Notes under the pieces: model-generated
Databases searched by the model: none
The model's input: only the letters and a program-made list of their open reading frames with translations
Told to the model about the DNA's origin: nothing
Source: Guptibacillus hwajinpoensis
Lineage (GTDB): Bacteria > Bacillota > Bacilli > Bacillales > Guptibacillaceae
Assembly: GCF_001039475.1 (NCBI RefSeq)
Contig: NZ_LELK01000001.1
Location: forward strand, 77,436-141,435
Length of the DNA: 64,000 nucleotides
Reading direction: 5' to 3'
Shown here: positions 34,746-44,765 of the stretch, piece after piece
Numbering within the stretch: position 1 is the stretch's first letter
Layout of the letters: each line of letters begins with the position of its first letter
Translations under genes and position numbers: made by a program

Positions 34746-35231
34746 TTGTTAAAAGTTCAAGAAATTCGCGAGTTGATCAAATTAATTGATCAATCAAGCA
34801 TCGATGAATTCGAATACGAAAACGACGGATCAAAAATTGTCCTGAAGAAAAATGAAGTTCAGTACGCACAGGCACCGGTGGAACAACCAACCCAACAGCC
34901 TGTAGCCAAAGAAGTGCAAGAGCCGGCTAAGCCTGCAGTTACTACTCCTGAACAACCGAAAGAAGAAGCAACAAATAAGCAAGTGGACGAATCTTTACAT
35001 AAAATTGAATCGCCGATGGTAGGTACTTTCTACGCTCGCCCTAATCCTGACTCAGATGTTTATGTGAAAACAGGAGAAAAGGTTTCAGAAAGTAGTGTTG
35101 TCTGCATCATTGAAGCAATGAAGCTTTTCAATGAAATAGAGGCAGAGGTAAATGGAGAAGTCGTAGAGATGCTAGTTGAAGATGGACAACTGGTTGAATA
35201 CGGACAGCCTCTGTTTTTAGTGAAAGCATAG
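34746..35231 (+). CDS. accB: Biotin carboxyl carrier protein of acetyl-CoA carboxylase
   Basis: TTG 34746 follows GGGAGTGG and yields 161 residues starting [14 protein letters not shown], the normal family start (159 in B. subtilis). The ATG at 34710 would add an atypical tail. A Pro/Glu-rich linker (about 45-80) leads to the biotinyl domain, where Lys in [12 protein letters not shown] near residue 127 carries biotin. It shuttles CO2 between AccC and the carboxyltransferase AccAD in malonyl-CoA synthesis. It forms an operon with accC. Confidence 0.95.
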   Translation: MLKVQEIRELIKLIDQSSIDEFEYENDGSKIVLKKNEVQYAQAPVEQPTQQPVAKEVQEPAKPAVTTPEQPKEEATNKQVDESLHKIESPMVGTFYARPNPDSDVYVKTGEKVSESSVVCIIEAMKLFNEIEAEVNGEVVEMLVEDGQLVEYGQPLFLVKA

Positions 35232-35242
35232 GTGATCGTATT

Positions 35243-36610
35243 ATGGAAATTAAGAAATTACTTGTAGCCAACCGAGGAGAGATCGCGGTTAGAATTATTC
35301 GAGCTTGTGAAGAACTAGGAATTGAGACTGTAGCGGTTTACTCTCAAGCTGATAAAGAGGCATTGCACGTACGACTTGCAGACGAAGCTTACTGTATTGG
35401 GCCAACTGCAGCGAAAGACAGCTATCTTAACTTCACAAATATTATGAGCATTGCTACGGTTACTGGTGTGGATGCTATTCATCCAGGTTATGGTTTTCTT
35501 TCTGAAAACGCCGATTTTGCAGAACTTTGTAGAGAATGCAATGTAACATTTGTTGGTCCTAGCCCTGAAGCGATTAATCGTATGGGAACAAAAGATGTGG
35601 CTAGAACAACAATGAAGGAAGCTGGGGTTCCGATCGTTCCTGGTTCTGAAGGAATTATCAAGGACGCAGACGAAGGCGTAGCCCTCGCAAACGAAATGGG
35701 TTATCCAGTTATCATCAAAGCTACTGCCGGTGGTGGTGGTAAAGGAATCCGCATCGCTAAGGACGAGAAAGAACTAATCAAAGGGATTAATATCACGCAA
35801 CAAGAAGCTTCCCAAGCATTTGGGAATCCTGGGGTTTACATTGAGAAATTTATTGAAGATTTCCGTCACGTGGAAATTCAGGTTCTCGCTGATAACCACG
35901 GAAATGCGATTCACCTTGGAGAACGTGACTGTTCAATTCAGAGACGATTACAGAAACTTGTAGAAGAAACGCCTTCTCCAGCTCTTGACGAGAAGATTAG
36001 ACAAAAAATGGGTGACGCAGCAGTACGTGCTGCTAAAGCCGTTAATTATTCCGGTGCAGGTACTGTAGAGTTTATTTTTGAGCCAACAGGGAATTTTTAC
36101 TTTATGGAAATGAATACTCGAATTCAAGTCGAGCACCCTGTGACAGAGATGGTAACTGGAATTGACTTGATTAAAGAACAGATAAGGGCAGCTTCTGATG
36201 AAACACTTCGCTTTAAACAGGAAGATGTTACATTCAAAGGGTGGGCCATTGAGTGCCGAATCAATGCAGAAGATCCTGACAAAAAGTTCATGCCATCTCC
36301 TGGTAAAGTAGAAATGTATCTTCCTCCAGGTGGATTCGGTGTTCGAGTTGATTCAGCTGTTTATCCTGGATATGACATTTTGCCTTTCTACGATTCAATG
36401 GTTGCAAAATTGATTACTTACGCGGATACGCGTGAAGAAGCAATTGCAAGAATGAAGCGTGCGCTTGGGGAATTTGTAGTTGAAGGCGTTAAAACAACAA
36501 TACCGTTTCATATGCGTTTAATGAACCATGAGAAATTTGTTAGTGGAGATTTCAATACGAAATTCCTAGAGAAGTATGATTTAACAGAACAATCAACGAA
36601 TTCTAAGTGA
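35243..36610 (+). CDS. accC: Biotin carboxylase of acetyl-CoA carboxylase
   Basis: The 455-residue ATP-grasp enzyme carboxylates biotin on AccB using bicarbonate and [23 protein letters not shown] opens the protein, the glycine-rich lid [11 protein letters not shown] is near 163-173, [10 protein letters not shown] near 234 and the active-site [13 protein letters not shown] near 288-300. It starts 11 bases after accB. The following gene, yqhY, is conserved next to accBC in many Firmicutes. Confidence 0.97.
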   Translation: MEIKKLLVANRGEIAVRIIRACEELGIETVAVYSQADKEALHVRLADEAYCIGPTAAKDSYLNFTNIMSIATVTGVDAIHPGYGFLSENADFAELCRECNVTFVGPSPEAINRMGTKDVARTTMKEAGVPIVPGSEGIIKDADEGVALANEMGYPVIIKATAGGGGKGIRIAKDEKELIKGINITQQEASQAFGNPGVYIEKFIEDFRHVEIQVLADNHGNAIHLGERDCSIQRRLQKLVEETPSPALDEKIRQKMGDAAVRAAKAVNYSGAGTVEFIFEPTGNFYFMEMNTRIQVEHPVTEMVTGIDLIKEQIRAASDETLRFKQEDVTFKGWAIECRINAEDPDKKFMPSPGKVEMYLPPGGFGVRVDSAVYPGYDILPFYDSMVAKLITYADTREEAIARMKRALGEFVVEGVKTTIPFHMRLMNHEKFVSGDFNTKFLEKYDLTEQSTNSK

Positions 36611-36620
36611 GGTGTTCAAA

Positions 36621-37016
36621 ATGAATGAACTTCAATCATTTGAAATGGAAGAGCACGATACTGGACTTGGAAAAGTCGAGATTTCTCCAGAGGTTATCGA
36701 AGTCATCGGTAGCATCGCAGCTTCTGAAGTAGGCGGTGTAGCTGAAATGAGGGGTAATTTCGCTTCAGGTGTCGTCGAGCGTTTTGGTCGTAAAGACCAT
36801 CGAAAAGGCGTCAAGGTTGAGCTTGATGAAGATGGTATTATTCTTGATGCTTATGTGGTGGTAAGCTACGGATTATCAATCCCAGAAGTATGTGAGAAAG
36901 TACAAGAAAACATTCGACAGGCTCTACTAACGATGACAGCACTTGAAATTAGTGCAGTTAACGTCAGCGTTGTAGGCATCACATTTGATAAAAAAGAGAC
37001 TGAAAACGAAGAATAA
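36621..37016 (+). CDS. yqhY: YqhY, Asp23/Gls24 family protein
   Basis: The 131-residue protein starts at ATG 36621 after GAGGTG. VEISPEVIEVIGSIAASEVGGV and AYVVVSYGLSIPEVCEKVQENIRQAL are Asp23-family signatures. In B. subtilis deletion of yqhY disturbs acetyl-CoA carboxylase control and leads to suppressor mutations in acc genes, in line with its constant place behind accC. It is a small cytoplasmic protein without membrane segments, and a terminator follows. Confidence 0.9.
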   Translation: MNELQSFEMEEHDTGLGKVEISPEVIEVIGSIAASEVGGVAEMRGNFASGVVERFGRKDHRKGVKVELDEDGIILDAYVVVSYGLSIPEVCEKVQENIRQALLTMTALEISAVNVSVVGITFDKKETENEE

Positions 37017-37043
37017 GCAGGGGGGGCATTCCCCCTGCTTTTT
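37015..37043 (+). terminator. Terminator of accB-accC-yqhY
   Basis: AAGCAGGGGG and CCCCCTGCTT form a 10-bp GC-rich stem, then a T-tract; the stem begins at the yqhY stop codon. Confidence 0.93.
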
Positions 37044-37144
37044 AATTTGGAGAATGGAATTGAACAGTGGAAAACCTGTATTTGTCTGCTACAATATGCT
37101 ATTATCAATTGGTATAGCAATATTAGCGTAAAAGGAGTATAGCA

Positions 37145-37531
37145 ATGAAAAGAAGACATGCAAGAGAAAAAGCCATCCAGGTATTGTTTCAAATAGATGT
37201 GACAGACACCGATCCACGTGAGGCGTTAGAGCACGTATTAAATGAGGGAGAAGGTGACGAGTTTCTATCTGAGCTTGTCTTCGGAACGCTTGAAAACCTC
37301 GAGAAAATTGATGAAGTGATTAAAGAAAATCTGGTTAACTGGAGCTTTAGTAGAATTGGAAATGTCGATCGTTCCGTTCTTCGTATGGCATCGTACGAAA
37401 TGGTTATCAGAGATGATATACCGGTTAACGTAAGTTTAAATGAAGCTGTTGAACTAGCAAAGCTGTTCGGAGGAGAAGAATCAGGGCGTTTTGTTAACGG
37501 CGTTCTCTCTAAGATCATGCAAAAAAGCTAA
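37145..37531 (+). CDS. nusB: Transcription antitermination factor NusB
   Basis: The 128-residue helical protein starts MKRRHAREKAIQVLFQIDVT, a classic NusB start whose Arg-rich helix binds boxA RNA. VNWSFSRIGNVDRSVLRMASYEM and the C-terminal GRFVNGVLSKI are conserved. With NusE it promotes antitermination in rRNA operons. In B. subtilis folD follows; here xseA begins 20 bases later instead. Confidence 0.95.
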   Translation: MKRRHAREKAIQVLFQIDVTDTDPREALEHVLNEGEGDEFLSELVFGTLENLEKIDEVIKENLVNWSFSRIGNVDRSVLRMASYEMVIRDDIPVNVSLNEAVELAKLFGGEESGRFVNGVLSKIMQKS

Positions 37532-37551
37532 GACAGGCAGGAGGGATTGTT

Positions 37552-38910
37552 GTGAAAGCAGATCGCTACATATCTGTCACCGCATTAACGAGGCATGTTA
37601 AGCGAATGATTGATAATGAACCTGCACTTCAAGATGTATGGCTCCGTGGTGAATTATCTAATGTTAAGCTTCATAATAGAGGTCATCTATATTTTACAGT
37701 GAAAGATGATAAATCTCGTGTACAGGCGGTTATGTTTGCAGGAAATAACCGCCACATGAAGTTTAAGCCAGAGAACGGTATGAAAGTATTAATACGAGGA
37801 GAAATTTCAGTTTTTGAACCATACGGTCAATATCAGCTATATGCAAAGGAAATGCAGCCTGATGGTATTGGAAACTTGTACCTCGCTTATGAAGAATTGA
37901 AACGCAAACTGGAGTTTGAAGGATTGTTTTCTGAAGACCTCAAACAACCAATTCCACGATATCCTACAGAAATTGGTGTTATTACCTCTCCTACTGGTGC
38001 AGCAATCCGGGATATATTCACAACTATAAAAAGACGGTATCCAGCAGCTAGGATAACCGTATTCCCCGTTCTTGTGCAGGGGAATAGTGCTAAAAGTTCA
38101 ATTGTGCAAGCAATTGAAATGGCGAACGCAATGAATATGCTCGATGTATTAATTGTCGGACGTGGTGGCGGGTCTATCGAAGAGCTATGGGCATTTAATG
38201 AAGAAGATGTAGCTAGAAGTATTGCTCGGTCTCATGTACCGGTGATTTCAGCTGTTGGTCATGAAACGGACTTTACGATTGCTGATTTTGTGGCTGATCT
38301 TAGAGCGCCAACGCCTACTGGTGCTGCAGAACTAGCGGTTCCAAGTGTGGTTGAATTGAAAGAACGACTAAATCAGAGAGTACATAGACTAATGAGAGCT
38401 ATGAGAGAAAAGCATCTTTCAGAACGAGAACGACTGTCCAACCTGCAGAAATCTTATGCATTTCGATATCCTGATCAACTTTTGAGACAGAAAGAACAAG
38501 AGCTTGACCTACAGGTTGAACGACTACAGAAGACAATGAAAAGGCTGCTCGTTTATACCGAAGAGCGCGTCGACAGAAATCACAAACAACTTTTAAAACA
38601 GCATCCAAATCGCTTATTGAAAGATTCAACTCAGGAACTTAATGAATTAAAAGGATCTCTACAGAAAGAAATGCAACGAGTACTACATGGGAAACAGCGT
38701 GATTTCTCACTTTTTGCAGGCAAGTTAAATGCTCTGAGCCCTCTAAAGGTGATGGAGCGTGGTTACAGCCTTGCATATAAAGAAGACGAACTTATTAAAT
38801 CTGTCAAACAGGTTCAACCTGGTGATGTACTAAAGGTTGAGATGACTGATGGAAAAATAGATTGCCATGTTTGGGGATTAGAGGAGAGTGACTCGAATGG
38901 AGAAAAATGA
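37552..38910 (+). CDS. xseA: Exodeoxyribonuclease VII large subunit
   Basis: The 452-residue protein has an N-terminal OB fold (about 1-100, [23 protein letters not shown] split by conserved Gly-His) and the catalytic core with [14 protein letters not shown] and [43 protein letters not shown] follows. A long coiled-coil helix (about 265-390) precedes the C-terminal segment that binds XseB subunits. It degrades single-stranded DNA. It starts at GTG 37552 after GGAGGG and overlaps xseB. Confidence 0.96.
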   Translation: MKADRYISVTALTRHVKRMIDNEPALQDVWLRGELSNVKLHNRGHLYFTVKDDKSRVQAVMFAGNNRHMKFKPENGMKVLIRGEISVFEPYGQYQLYAKEMQPDGIGNLYLAYEELKRKLEFEGLFSEDLKQPIPRYPTEIGVITSPTGAAIRDIFTTIKRRYPAARITVFPVLVQGNSAKSSIVQAIEMANAMNMLDVLIVGRGGGSIEELWAFNEEDVARSIARSHVPVISAVGHETDFTIADFVADLRAPTPTGAAELAVPSVVELKERLNQRVHRLMRAMREKHLSERERLSNLQKSYAFRYPDQLLRQKEQELDLQVERLQKTMKRLLVYTEERVDRNHKQLLKQHPNRLLKDSTQELNELKGSLQKEMQRVLHGKQRDFSLFAGKLNALSPLKVMERGYSLAYKEDELIKSVKQVQPGDVLKVEMTDGKIDCHVWGLEESDSNGEK

Positions 38911-39133
38911 GAATGTAACATTTGAAGAAGCGATGCAAAAGCTTGAACAAATCGTAGGTGCGTTAGAAGAAGGAAATGTTCCGCTTGAAAAAGCGATCTC
39001 TTTATTCCAAGAAGGAATGAATTTATCTAATATTTGTCACGAAAAACTTCAATCCATTGAAGGTAAAATGGATCAGATCGTGGAGGAGAATGGTGAGATT
39101 AAATCTTTCTCTGTTCAGGAGGATGAAGCGTGA
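38897..39133 (+). CDS. xseB: Exodeoxyribonuclease VII small subunit
   Basis: ATG 38897 has GAGGAGAG eight bases upstream, so it is preferred to GTG 38888. The 78-residue product [23 protein letters not shown] forms the expected pair of helices that wrap the coiled coil of XseA. It overlaps the end of xseA by 14 bases and the start of ispA by 4, showing tight coupling. Confidence 0.94.
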   Translation: MEKNENVTFEEAMQKLEQIVGALEEGNVPLEKAISLFQEGMNLSNICHEKLQSIEGKMDQIVEENGEIKSFSVQEDEA

Positions 39134-40011
39134 CCTCTGATCTCTCCTCATATATGACTACTTACAAGAAGCTTATAGACAAAGAGCTTCCACTCTTTAT
39201 CGAGAAAGTGGAAATGCCTGATACGCTTAGGGAAGCAATGCTTTACTCGATTCACGCAGGCGGAAAACGAATTCGTCCCATACTTATGCTCGCTACTGTG
39301 GAAGCATTTGGTCAGCCGATTGAAAAAGCCATTCCTGCTGCGTGTGCGGTCGAAATGATTCATACATATTCTCTTATCCATGATGATCTCCCGGCTATGG
39401 ATGATGATGATTTAAGGCGAGGAAAGCCGACAAACCATAAAGTGTTTGGAGAGGCAGCGGCGATTCTTTCGGGAGACGCTTTGTTAACACAAAGCTTCGA
39501 AATTATTGCAGACTCTTCCCTTACAAGTGATCAAAAAGTGGAAATCATCAAGCTTCTAGCCCATTCGGCCGGTCCTGGCGGTATGGTCGGGGGACAGATG
39601 GCTGATTTAGATGGAGAAAAGCAAGAGTTAACTCTTGAGAAGCTTGAATATATTCATCATCATAAAACAGGAAAGTTGCTTGTGTTCTCAGTCATTGCAG
39701 GTGCTATTATCGCACATGCTAGCGATTCGCAGCGCTCGCATCTAAAAGAGTTCGGAGAGCATATGGGTCTTTCATTCCAGATTAGCGATGATATTCTTGA
39801 TGTGGAAGGCGATCAAGAAAAAATCGGAAAATCACCTGGAAGCGATGAGAATAATGACAAAAGCACATATCCAAAGCTACTTACTCTAGATGGTGCTAAG
39901 GAAAAGCTTACTTTCCACTTTGAAGAAGCCTTAAAACACCTATCGGCCTCTGGGATTGATCATGAAAGGCTTCAATCAATCGCTAAGTTTATTGTCGAAC
40001 GTGATCATTAA
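39130..40011 (+). CDS. ispA: Farnesyl diphosphate synthase
   Basis: The 293-residue polyprenyl synthase condenses isopentenyl and allylic diphosphates to farnesyl diphosphate. The first Asp-rich motif is [19 protein letters not shown], and the second is DDILD in [23 protein letters not shown] near residue 46 binds diphosphate. It starts at GTG 39130, overlapping xseB. Downstream lie OLE RNA, oapA and dxs, the latter in the same isoprenoid pathway. Confidence 0.95.
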   Translation: MTSDLSSYMTTYKKLIDKELPLFIEKVEMPDTLREAMLYSIHAGGKRIRPILMLATVEAFGQPIEKAIPAACAVEMIHTYSLIHDDLPAMDDDDLRRGKPTNHKVFGEAAAILSGDALLTQSFEIIADSSLTSDQKVEIIKLLAHSAGPGGMVGGQMADLDGEKQELTLEKLEYIHHHKTGKLLVFSVIAGAIIAHASDSQRSHLKEFGEHMGLSFQISDDILDVEGDQEKIGKSPGSDENNDKSTYPKLLTLDGAKEKLTFHFEEALKHLSASGIDHERLQSIAKFIVERDH

Positions 40012-40018
40012 CACATAA

Positions 40019-40047
40019 TTGAGGATTACTATATTATATGGTATAAT
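40019..40047 (+). promoter_or_regulatory. Promoter of the OLE RNA
   Basis: TTGAGG (40019-40024) and a perfect TATAAT (40042-40047) are exactly 17 bases apart. They lie 7 bases after the ispA stop, and transcription would start near 40054, close to the expected 5' end of OLE. Confidence 0.65.
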
Positions 40048-40054
40048 AGGTTAA

Positions 40055-40662
40055 GCTAGAGTGGTGCAGTATTCTAGTCAGTTCGCCATTTCTGAAGGCG
40101 GGCCTAAAAATCCGCCATAGGGCACATCGATGAAGTTCCTGGTGTTGGCTTGAGTCGCCCAGACTTGGGTCGATGCTGGGAGTTAAGGTCGCAGGGCGAT
40201 CCACAAAGGCATGTGGGCGTTGACCCTGCTTCCGCGGAGGCCCATTCTTGTAGCAGTGCGGTTAACGCTGCCTGCTATGAATTGGGGTATGAACCTGTTT
40301 CAGCTGCATGGGAACGCAGTTGAACAGCGTAGCCTGCCTTGAGTGGAGCTAGAGGGGATTATGGATTATTGGAAATTTGCAGCTCGGCCGGCCGCGTTTT
40401 TCCTACCACCCATATGAAATCTGCTCTGCAAAAGAGGCTAGGAAATGTGTGGGGCTGTTGAGGAAAACTCCTAGACTGTTCCGAGTGACACTTAAAGGGG
40501 ATTATAGTGCGGACTAAGTGGTAATCCAGTCTAGCGCCTGGTGACTACGCTAAGGTTGATGTAAAGGGAAACCGCCTGAATGGCGACGTTCAGGTATCGA
40601 TCTGGGAAAACCTACTGGACCTAAGCCGCAGTCTTTACTCTTTAAGTGACCACTCTTCACTA
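40055..40662 (+). ncRNA. ole: OLE RNA (ornate large extremophilic RNA)
   Basis: About 600 bases without a protein gene lie between ispA and an oapA homologue, exactly where OLE occurs in Alkalihalobacillus halodurans. The sequence is far more GC-rich and structured than other intergenic DNA here. Recognisable conserved-looking blocks are GCCATAGGGCACATCGATGA, GGTGTTGGCTTGAGTC, GGGGATTATAGTGCGGACTA and CGCCTGGTGACTACGC. OLE forms a membrane-associated ribonucleoprotein with OapA and is linked to tolerance of cold, ethanol and magnesium stress in A. halodurans. The exact ends are estimated from the promoter and the family length of about 610 nt. Confidence 0.93.
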
Positions 40663-40780
40663 CATACTTTAACAAGGTTGTTTGATTGATAGGGAACAGG
40701 GGCCGTTTTGACTGACCCTTGAGCTACCTGTTAATTGAACACCTATTTTTATGTGATTATATAATGGACAAGGAGTAGAT

Positions 40781-41389
40781 ATGAAAGCTTCCGTATCAAA
40801 ATCCATAAACTGGAGTTTAGCTATTGCCGTTATCACACTTGTGTTAGCGGCTATTTTTTCAATTATTGCCACAGCAGTATTGACTGGTGTATCTTGGGCA
40901 ATTGGAATGATTGTTGTACTATTGATCGTTCTTATTGGTATTTTCTTTGATACAATTGGTGTAGCTTCAACAGCTGCTAATGAAGTACCCTTTCATGCGA
41001 TGGCTGCTGAACGACTCACTGGAGCAAAGCATGCGATATTTGTTACGCGTAACGCAGATCGCGTAGCTAGCTTTTGTAATGATGTGATAGGTGATATTTC
41101 GGGTATTATAAGTGGTACAGCCTCTGCAACTGTTGTCGTGCAATTAACACTTCAACTTGGACATAGTGATGGATCAATGTTTCAATATATAATATCAGTA
41201 GTATTTACTAGTGTAGTTGCAGCATTAACGGTAGGGGGAAAAGCGCTCGGTAAAACGTTTGCCATCCACTTTTCTACTGGAATCATTTTTCAAGTAGGTC
41301 GGTTCCTTTATTATGTTGAAAAAACATTCAAAATTAATATGGTAGGTAATCAGTCAAAAAAGAAAAAAGGCAACCGTAAATCGAAATAA
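40781..41389 (+). CDS. oapA: OapA, OLE-associated membrane protein
   Basis: The 202-residue protein has membrane helices near 12-33, 38-58, about 92-115 and 128-150, and ends in a basic tail (NQSKKKKGNRKSK). A DxxxD element (DVIGD in FCNDVIGDISG) matches the motif known to matter in OapA. IFFDTIGVASTAANEVPFHAMAA is strongly conserved in appearance. OapA binds OLE and holds it at the membrane. The ATG follows AAGGAG. The pairing with OLE directly upstream supports both calls. Confidence 0.93.
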   Translation: MKASVSKSINWSLAIAVITLVLAAIFSIIATAVLTGVSWAIGMIVVLLIVLIGIFFDTIGVASTAANEVPFHAMAAERLTGAKHAIFVTRNADRVASFCNDVIGDISGIISGTASATVVVQLTLQLGHSDGSMFQYIISVVFTSVVAALTVGGKALGKTFAIHFSTGIIFQVGRFLYYVEKTFKINMVGNQSKKKKGNRKSK

Positions 41390-41407
41390 AGAAGGGGAGG
41401 AAATCCC

Positions 41408-43300
41408 ATGGATTTAGAAAAAATCGATAGTCCAAAATTCCTGAAAAATTATGATACGAATGAAATGACAGAACTTGCTGAAGAAGTTAGATCCTTTCTA
41501 ATTAACAAACTATCCGAAACTGGGGGTCATCTGGGTCCAAATTTGGGCGTTGTTGAGCTTACAATTGTATTGCATAAAATATTCGATAGCCCAAAAGATA
41601 AGTTTATTTGGGATGTAGGACATCAAGCATATGTCCACAAAATACTAACAGGTAGAGCTTCGAAATTTGATACATTGCGTAAGTATAAAGGGCTTTGTGG
41701 ATTTCCTAAGCGTAATGAAAGCGTTCATGATGTTTGGGAAACCGGACATAGTTCCACTTCATTATCTGCAGCTATGGGTATGGCAGCGGCTCGTGATATG
41801 AAGGGTACCGATGAGAGCGTTGTAGCAGTTATCGGTGATGGTGCTTTGACTGGCGGAATGGCATTGGAAGCGTTGAATCATATTGGTCATGAACAGAAAG
41901 ATATGCTAGTCATCCTAAATGATAATGAAATGTCAATAGCACCAAACGTAGGTGCGCTTCATAATGTGTTAGGGCGACTTCGTACAGCTGGTAAATATCA
42001 TAAAGCGAAAGAAGAACTTGAATACTTATTAAAGAAGATTCCTGCATTCGGTGGTGCTTTAGCGTCTACTGCTGAGCGAGTTAAGGATGCACTAAAGTAC
42101 TTACTAGTATCGGGTATTTTCTTCGAGGAACTAGGTTTTACGTATCTTGGTCCAGTAGATGGTCACGATATTGAAGCGTTAATGGAGAATATCAAATATG
42201 CAAAGAAAACAAAAGGCCCTGTCTTAATCCATGTTCTTACGAAAAAAGGAAAAGGTTATCATCCAGCAGAGAACGATGAAATTGGCGTATGGCATGGCGT
42301 AAGCCCATATAAAATTGAAGCTGGCGAGCAAATTAAACCGAAAGTAGCGGCACCAGGCTATAGCAAGGTTGTGAGTGAAACCGTACGAAAGTTAGCAGAA
42401 GATGATGATCGGATATCTGTGATTACGCCTGCTATGACTGTTGGATCGAAGTGGGAAGGATTTGAGAAACAATTTCCTGAGAGGCTTTTTGATGTTGGAA
42501 TCGCTGAGCAGCACGCTACGACAATGGCAGCTGGTCTAGCTACCCAAGAACTCAAGCCTGTATTATCTATTTATTCAACATTTCTACAAAGAGCGTATGA
42601 TCAATTAGTTCATGATGTTTGTCGACAGAATTTAAACGTATTCATTGCAATTGATCGATCAGGTTTAGTCGGTGCAGACGGAGAAACGCACCAAGGGGTC
42701 TTCGACGTTTCCTTCCTTCGCCATATGCCGAATATGGTCTTGATGATGGCGAAAGATGAGAATGAGCTACAGCATATGGTTTATACGAGTCTTCAATATA
42801 ACCAGGGACCGATTGCCGTTCGCTATCCTAGAGGCAATGGAATAGGTGCGCAAATGGACAAAGAGCTTAAAGAAATTCCTATCGGTACATGGGAAGTTCT
42901 TAGAGAAGGTAAAGATGTAGCGCTACTTTCATTTGGTCCTACGCTTCAGGACTTATTAAAGGCTGCTGAAATACTTGAAAAAGAAGGCATTTCTGCACGC
43001 GTCATTAATGCGCGATTCATTAAGCCTCTTGACGAGTTGATGATGGCTGAATTGATGGAGGAAGGTATTCCGATGCTAACAGTTGAAGAAGCTATTCTTC
43101 AAGGAGGCTTTGGTAGTGCTGTCTTAGAATACGTAAATGATAGCGGCTATCAACATGGCACCATCCAAAGAATGGGTATTCCAGACGCGTATATCGAACA
43201 CGGAAGTGTGAATGAGTTGCTGAAGGAAATAGGATTAACACCAAACGATATTGCTGCAAAAGCAAAGAAAATGATACCAGCAAAACAAAAGAGGGCATAA
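41408..43300 (+). CDS. dxs: 1-deoxy-D-xylulose-5-phosphate synthase
   Basis: The 630-residue thiamine diphosphate enzyme joins pyruvate and glyceraldehyde 3-phosphate, the first step of the non-mevalonate isoprenoid pathway. [18 protein letters not shown], the cofactor motif [18 protein letters not shown] with [12 protein letters not shown], and [18 protein letters not shown] in the pyrimidine domain are diagnostic. A C-terminal transketolase-like domain completes the fold. It lies after oapA with a GGGGAGG site and is followed closely by yqxC. Confidence 0.97.
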   Translation: MDLEKIDSPKFLKNYDTNEMTELAEEVRSFLINKLSETGGHLGPNLGVVELTIVLHKIFDSPKDKFIWDVGHQAYVHKILTGRASKFDTLRKYKGLCGFPKRNESVHDVWETGHSSTSLSAAMGMAAARDMKGTDESVVAVIGDGALTGGMALEALNHIGHEQKDMLVILNDNEMSIAPNVGALHNVLGRLRTAGKYHKAKEELEYLLKKIPAFGGALASTAERVKDALKYLLVSGIFFEELGFTYLGPVDGHDIEALMENIKYAKKTKGPVLIHVLTKKGKGYHPAENDEIGVWHGVSPYKIEAGEQIKPKVAAPGYSKVVSETVRKLAEDDDRISVITPAMTVGSKWEGFEKQFPERLFDVGIAEQHATTMAAGLATQELKPVLSIYSTFLQRAYDQLVHDVCRQNLNVFIAIDRSGLVGADGETHQGVFDVSFLRHMPNMVLMMAKDENELQHMVYTSLQYNQGPIAVRYPRGNGIGAQMDKELKEIPIGTWEVLREGKDVALLSFGPTLQDLLKAAEILEKEGISARVINARFIKPLDELMMAELMEEGIPMLTVEEAILQGGFGSAVLEYVNDSGYQHGTIQRMGIPDAYIEHGSVNELLKEIGLTPNDIAAKAKKMIPAKQKRA

Positions 43301-43306
43301 AAAAGC

Positions 43307-44113
43307 ATGGCAAAAAAAGAAAGACTTGATGTAATTCTTGTGAATCGTGGATTAATCGATACTAGAGAAAAAGCAAAGAGAGCCATTATGGCTGGTCTAG
43401 TGTTCTCTGAAACAGAGAGAATGGACAAGCCTGGCATGAAAGTAAATGAAGATATTGCATTGCAAATCAAGGGCGACACATTACGTTATGTTGGACGTGG
43501 TGGATTAAAGCTCGAGAAAGCGATTGAGGTTTTCTCATTAGAACCAGCGAATAAAGTTGTACTCGATATAGGTTCTTCTACAGGAGGATTTACTGACTGT
43601 GCGCTCCAAAATGGCGCAACGCTTGTTTATGCTTTAGATGTAGGATACAACCAGTTAGCGTGGAAACTTCGTGTTGATGATCGTGTCGTTGTGAAAGAGA
43701 GAACCAATTTTCGTTATTCTGTAAAAGAGGATTTCGATAAAGGTCTACCGGATTTAGCAACAATTGACGTGTCCTTTATTTCATTGAAATTAATTTTACC
43801 TGTCCTTAAAGGAATTCTTAAAGAAAATAGTGAGGTGGTTGCGCTTGTTAAACCTCAGTTTGAAGCAGGTAGAGGAGAAGTAGGTAAAAAAGGGATTGTA
43901 CGTGATAAGAAAATTCATCTTCGTGTACTAAAAGAGATGATGGATTTTGCGACTCGCGAAGGGTATCAGATCAACGGACTTTCTTATTCTCCAATAACCG
44001 GTGGTGAAGGTAATATTGAATTTCTTCTTCATCTTGGGTGGAAGCAAGAGATGTTGACTGAAGATGTTCCGGACCCAGAAGACGTAGTAGTACAGGCGCA
44101 TCAGGAGTTTTAA
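43307..44113 (+). CDS. yqxC: YqxC, TlyA-family RNA 2'-O-methyltransferase
   Basis: The 268-residue protein has an N-terminal S4 RNA-binding domain (RLDVILVNRGLIDTREKAKR) and an FtsJ/TlyA-like methyltransferase domain with VLDIGSSTGGFTDCAL as the SAM loop. Candidate catalytic residues of the K-D-K-E type follow, including Lys in ALVKPQFEAGRGEVGKKG. TlyA proteins methylate rRNA at cytidine 2'-OH and can affect capreomycin sensitivity. It starts at ATG 43307, six bases after the dxs stop. Confidence 0.92.
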   Translation: MAKKERLDVILVNRGLIDTREKAKRAIMAGLVFSETERMDKPGMKVNEDIALQIKGDTLRYVGRGGLKLEKAIEVFSLEPANKVVLDIGSSTGGFTDCALQNGATLVYALDVGYNQLAWKLRVDDRVVVKERTNFRYSVKEDFDKGLPDLATIDVSFISLKLILPVLKGILKENSEVVALVKPQFEAGRGEVGKKGIVRDKKIHLRVLKEMMDFATREGYQINGLSYSPITGGEGNIEFLLHLGWKQEMLTEDVPDPEDVVVQAHQEF

Positions 44114-44141
44114 AGGGATACACCATGTGTGTCCTTTTTTT
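44114..44141 (+). terminator. Terminator after yqxC
   Basis: GGATACAC pairs with GTGTGTCC (one G-T) around a 3-base loop, followed by seven T, ending the isoprenoid operon before ahrC. Confidence 0.8.
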
Positions 44142-44282
44142 CTACTTACGTAACGATCTTTTAAGTCAATTTGTTATGTAGTCATAGTGCTGAATATTTA
44201 TGAATGCCTATACAAAAGTAGGAAAGGGCTATATAATAAGGCTGTCACAATTTACTTACCGGAATTTCTGGAGGTTTTACTT

Positions 44283-44732
44283 ATGAATAAAGGACAACGT
44301 CACATTAAAATTCGTGAATTAATTGCTAATCAAGATGTTGAAACTCAAGATGAGCTCGTTTACAGTCTCAAAAGTGCAGGTTTTAATGTCACGCAAGCTA
44401 CAGTTTCAAGAGATATTAAAGAGCTGCATCTTGTTAAAGTACCAACTATAGACGGAAGGTATAAATACAGTCTTCCTGCTGACCAGCGCTTTAATCCATT
44501 GCAAAAGCTTAAAAGAACTTTAACCGATGCATTTATAAGTATTGATCATGCGGACCACCTTATCGTTATGAAAACGTTACCGGGTAATGCGAATGCGATC
44601 GGAGCGTTAATTGACAATCTTGATTGGGAAGAGATTATGGGTAACATCAGTGGGGACGATACGATTCTTATTATTTGTAAGAGCGCAGATGCAGCTCCTA
44701 TGCTATCTCAACGCTTTATTGATATGCTATAA
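44283..44732 (+). CDS. ahrC: AhrC/ArgR, arginine repressor
   Basis: ATG 44283 follows TGGAGGT and gives 149 residues, identical to the B. subtilis length. The N-terminal winged helix ([19 protein letters not shown] and [17 protein letters not shown]) binds ARG boxes. The C-terminal domain [18 protein letters not shown] and GDDTILIIC binds arginine and forms hexamers. It represses arginine synthesis and activates catabolism. TGAATATTTATGAAT at about 44191-44205 upstream resembles an ARG box, suggesting autoregulation. Confidence 0.95.
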   Translation: MNKGQRHIKIRELIANQDVETQDELVYSLKSAGFNVTQATVSRDIKELHLVKVPTIDGRYKYSLPADQRFNPLQKLKRTLTDAFISIDHADHLIVMKTLPGNANAIGALIDNLDWEEIMGNISGDDTILIICKSADAAPMLSQRFIDML

Positions 44733-44765
44733 GAGCAGAACGATGATCTTTGAAGGTGGGAGAAT

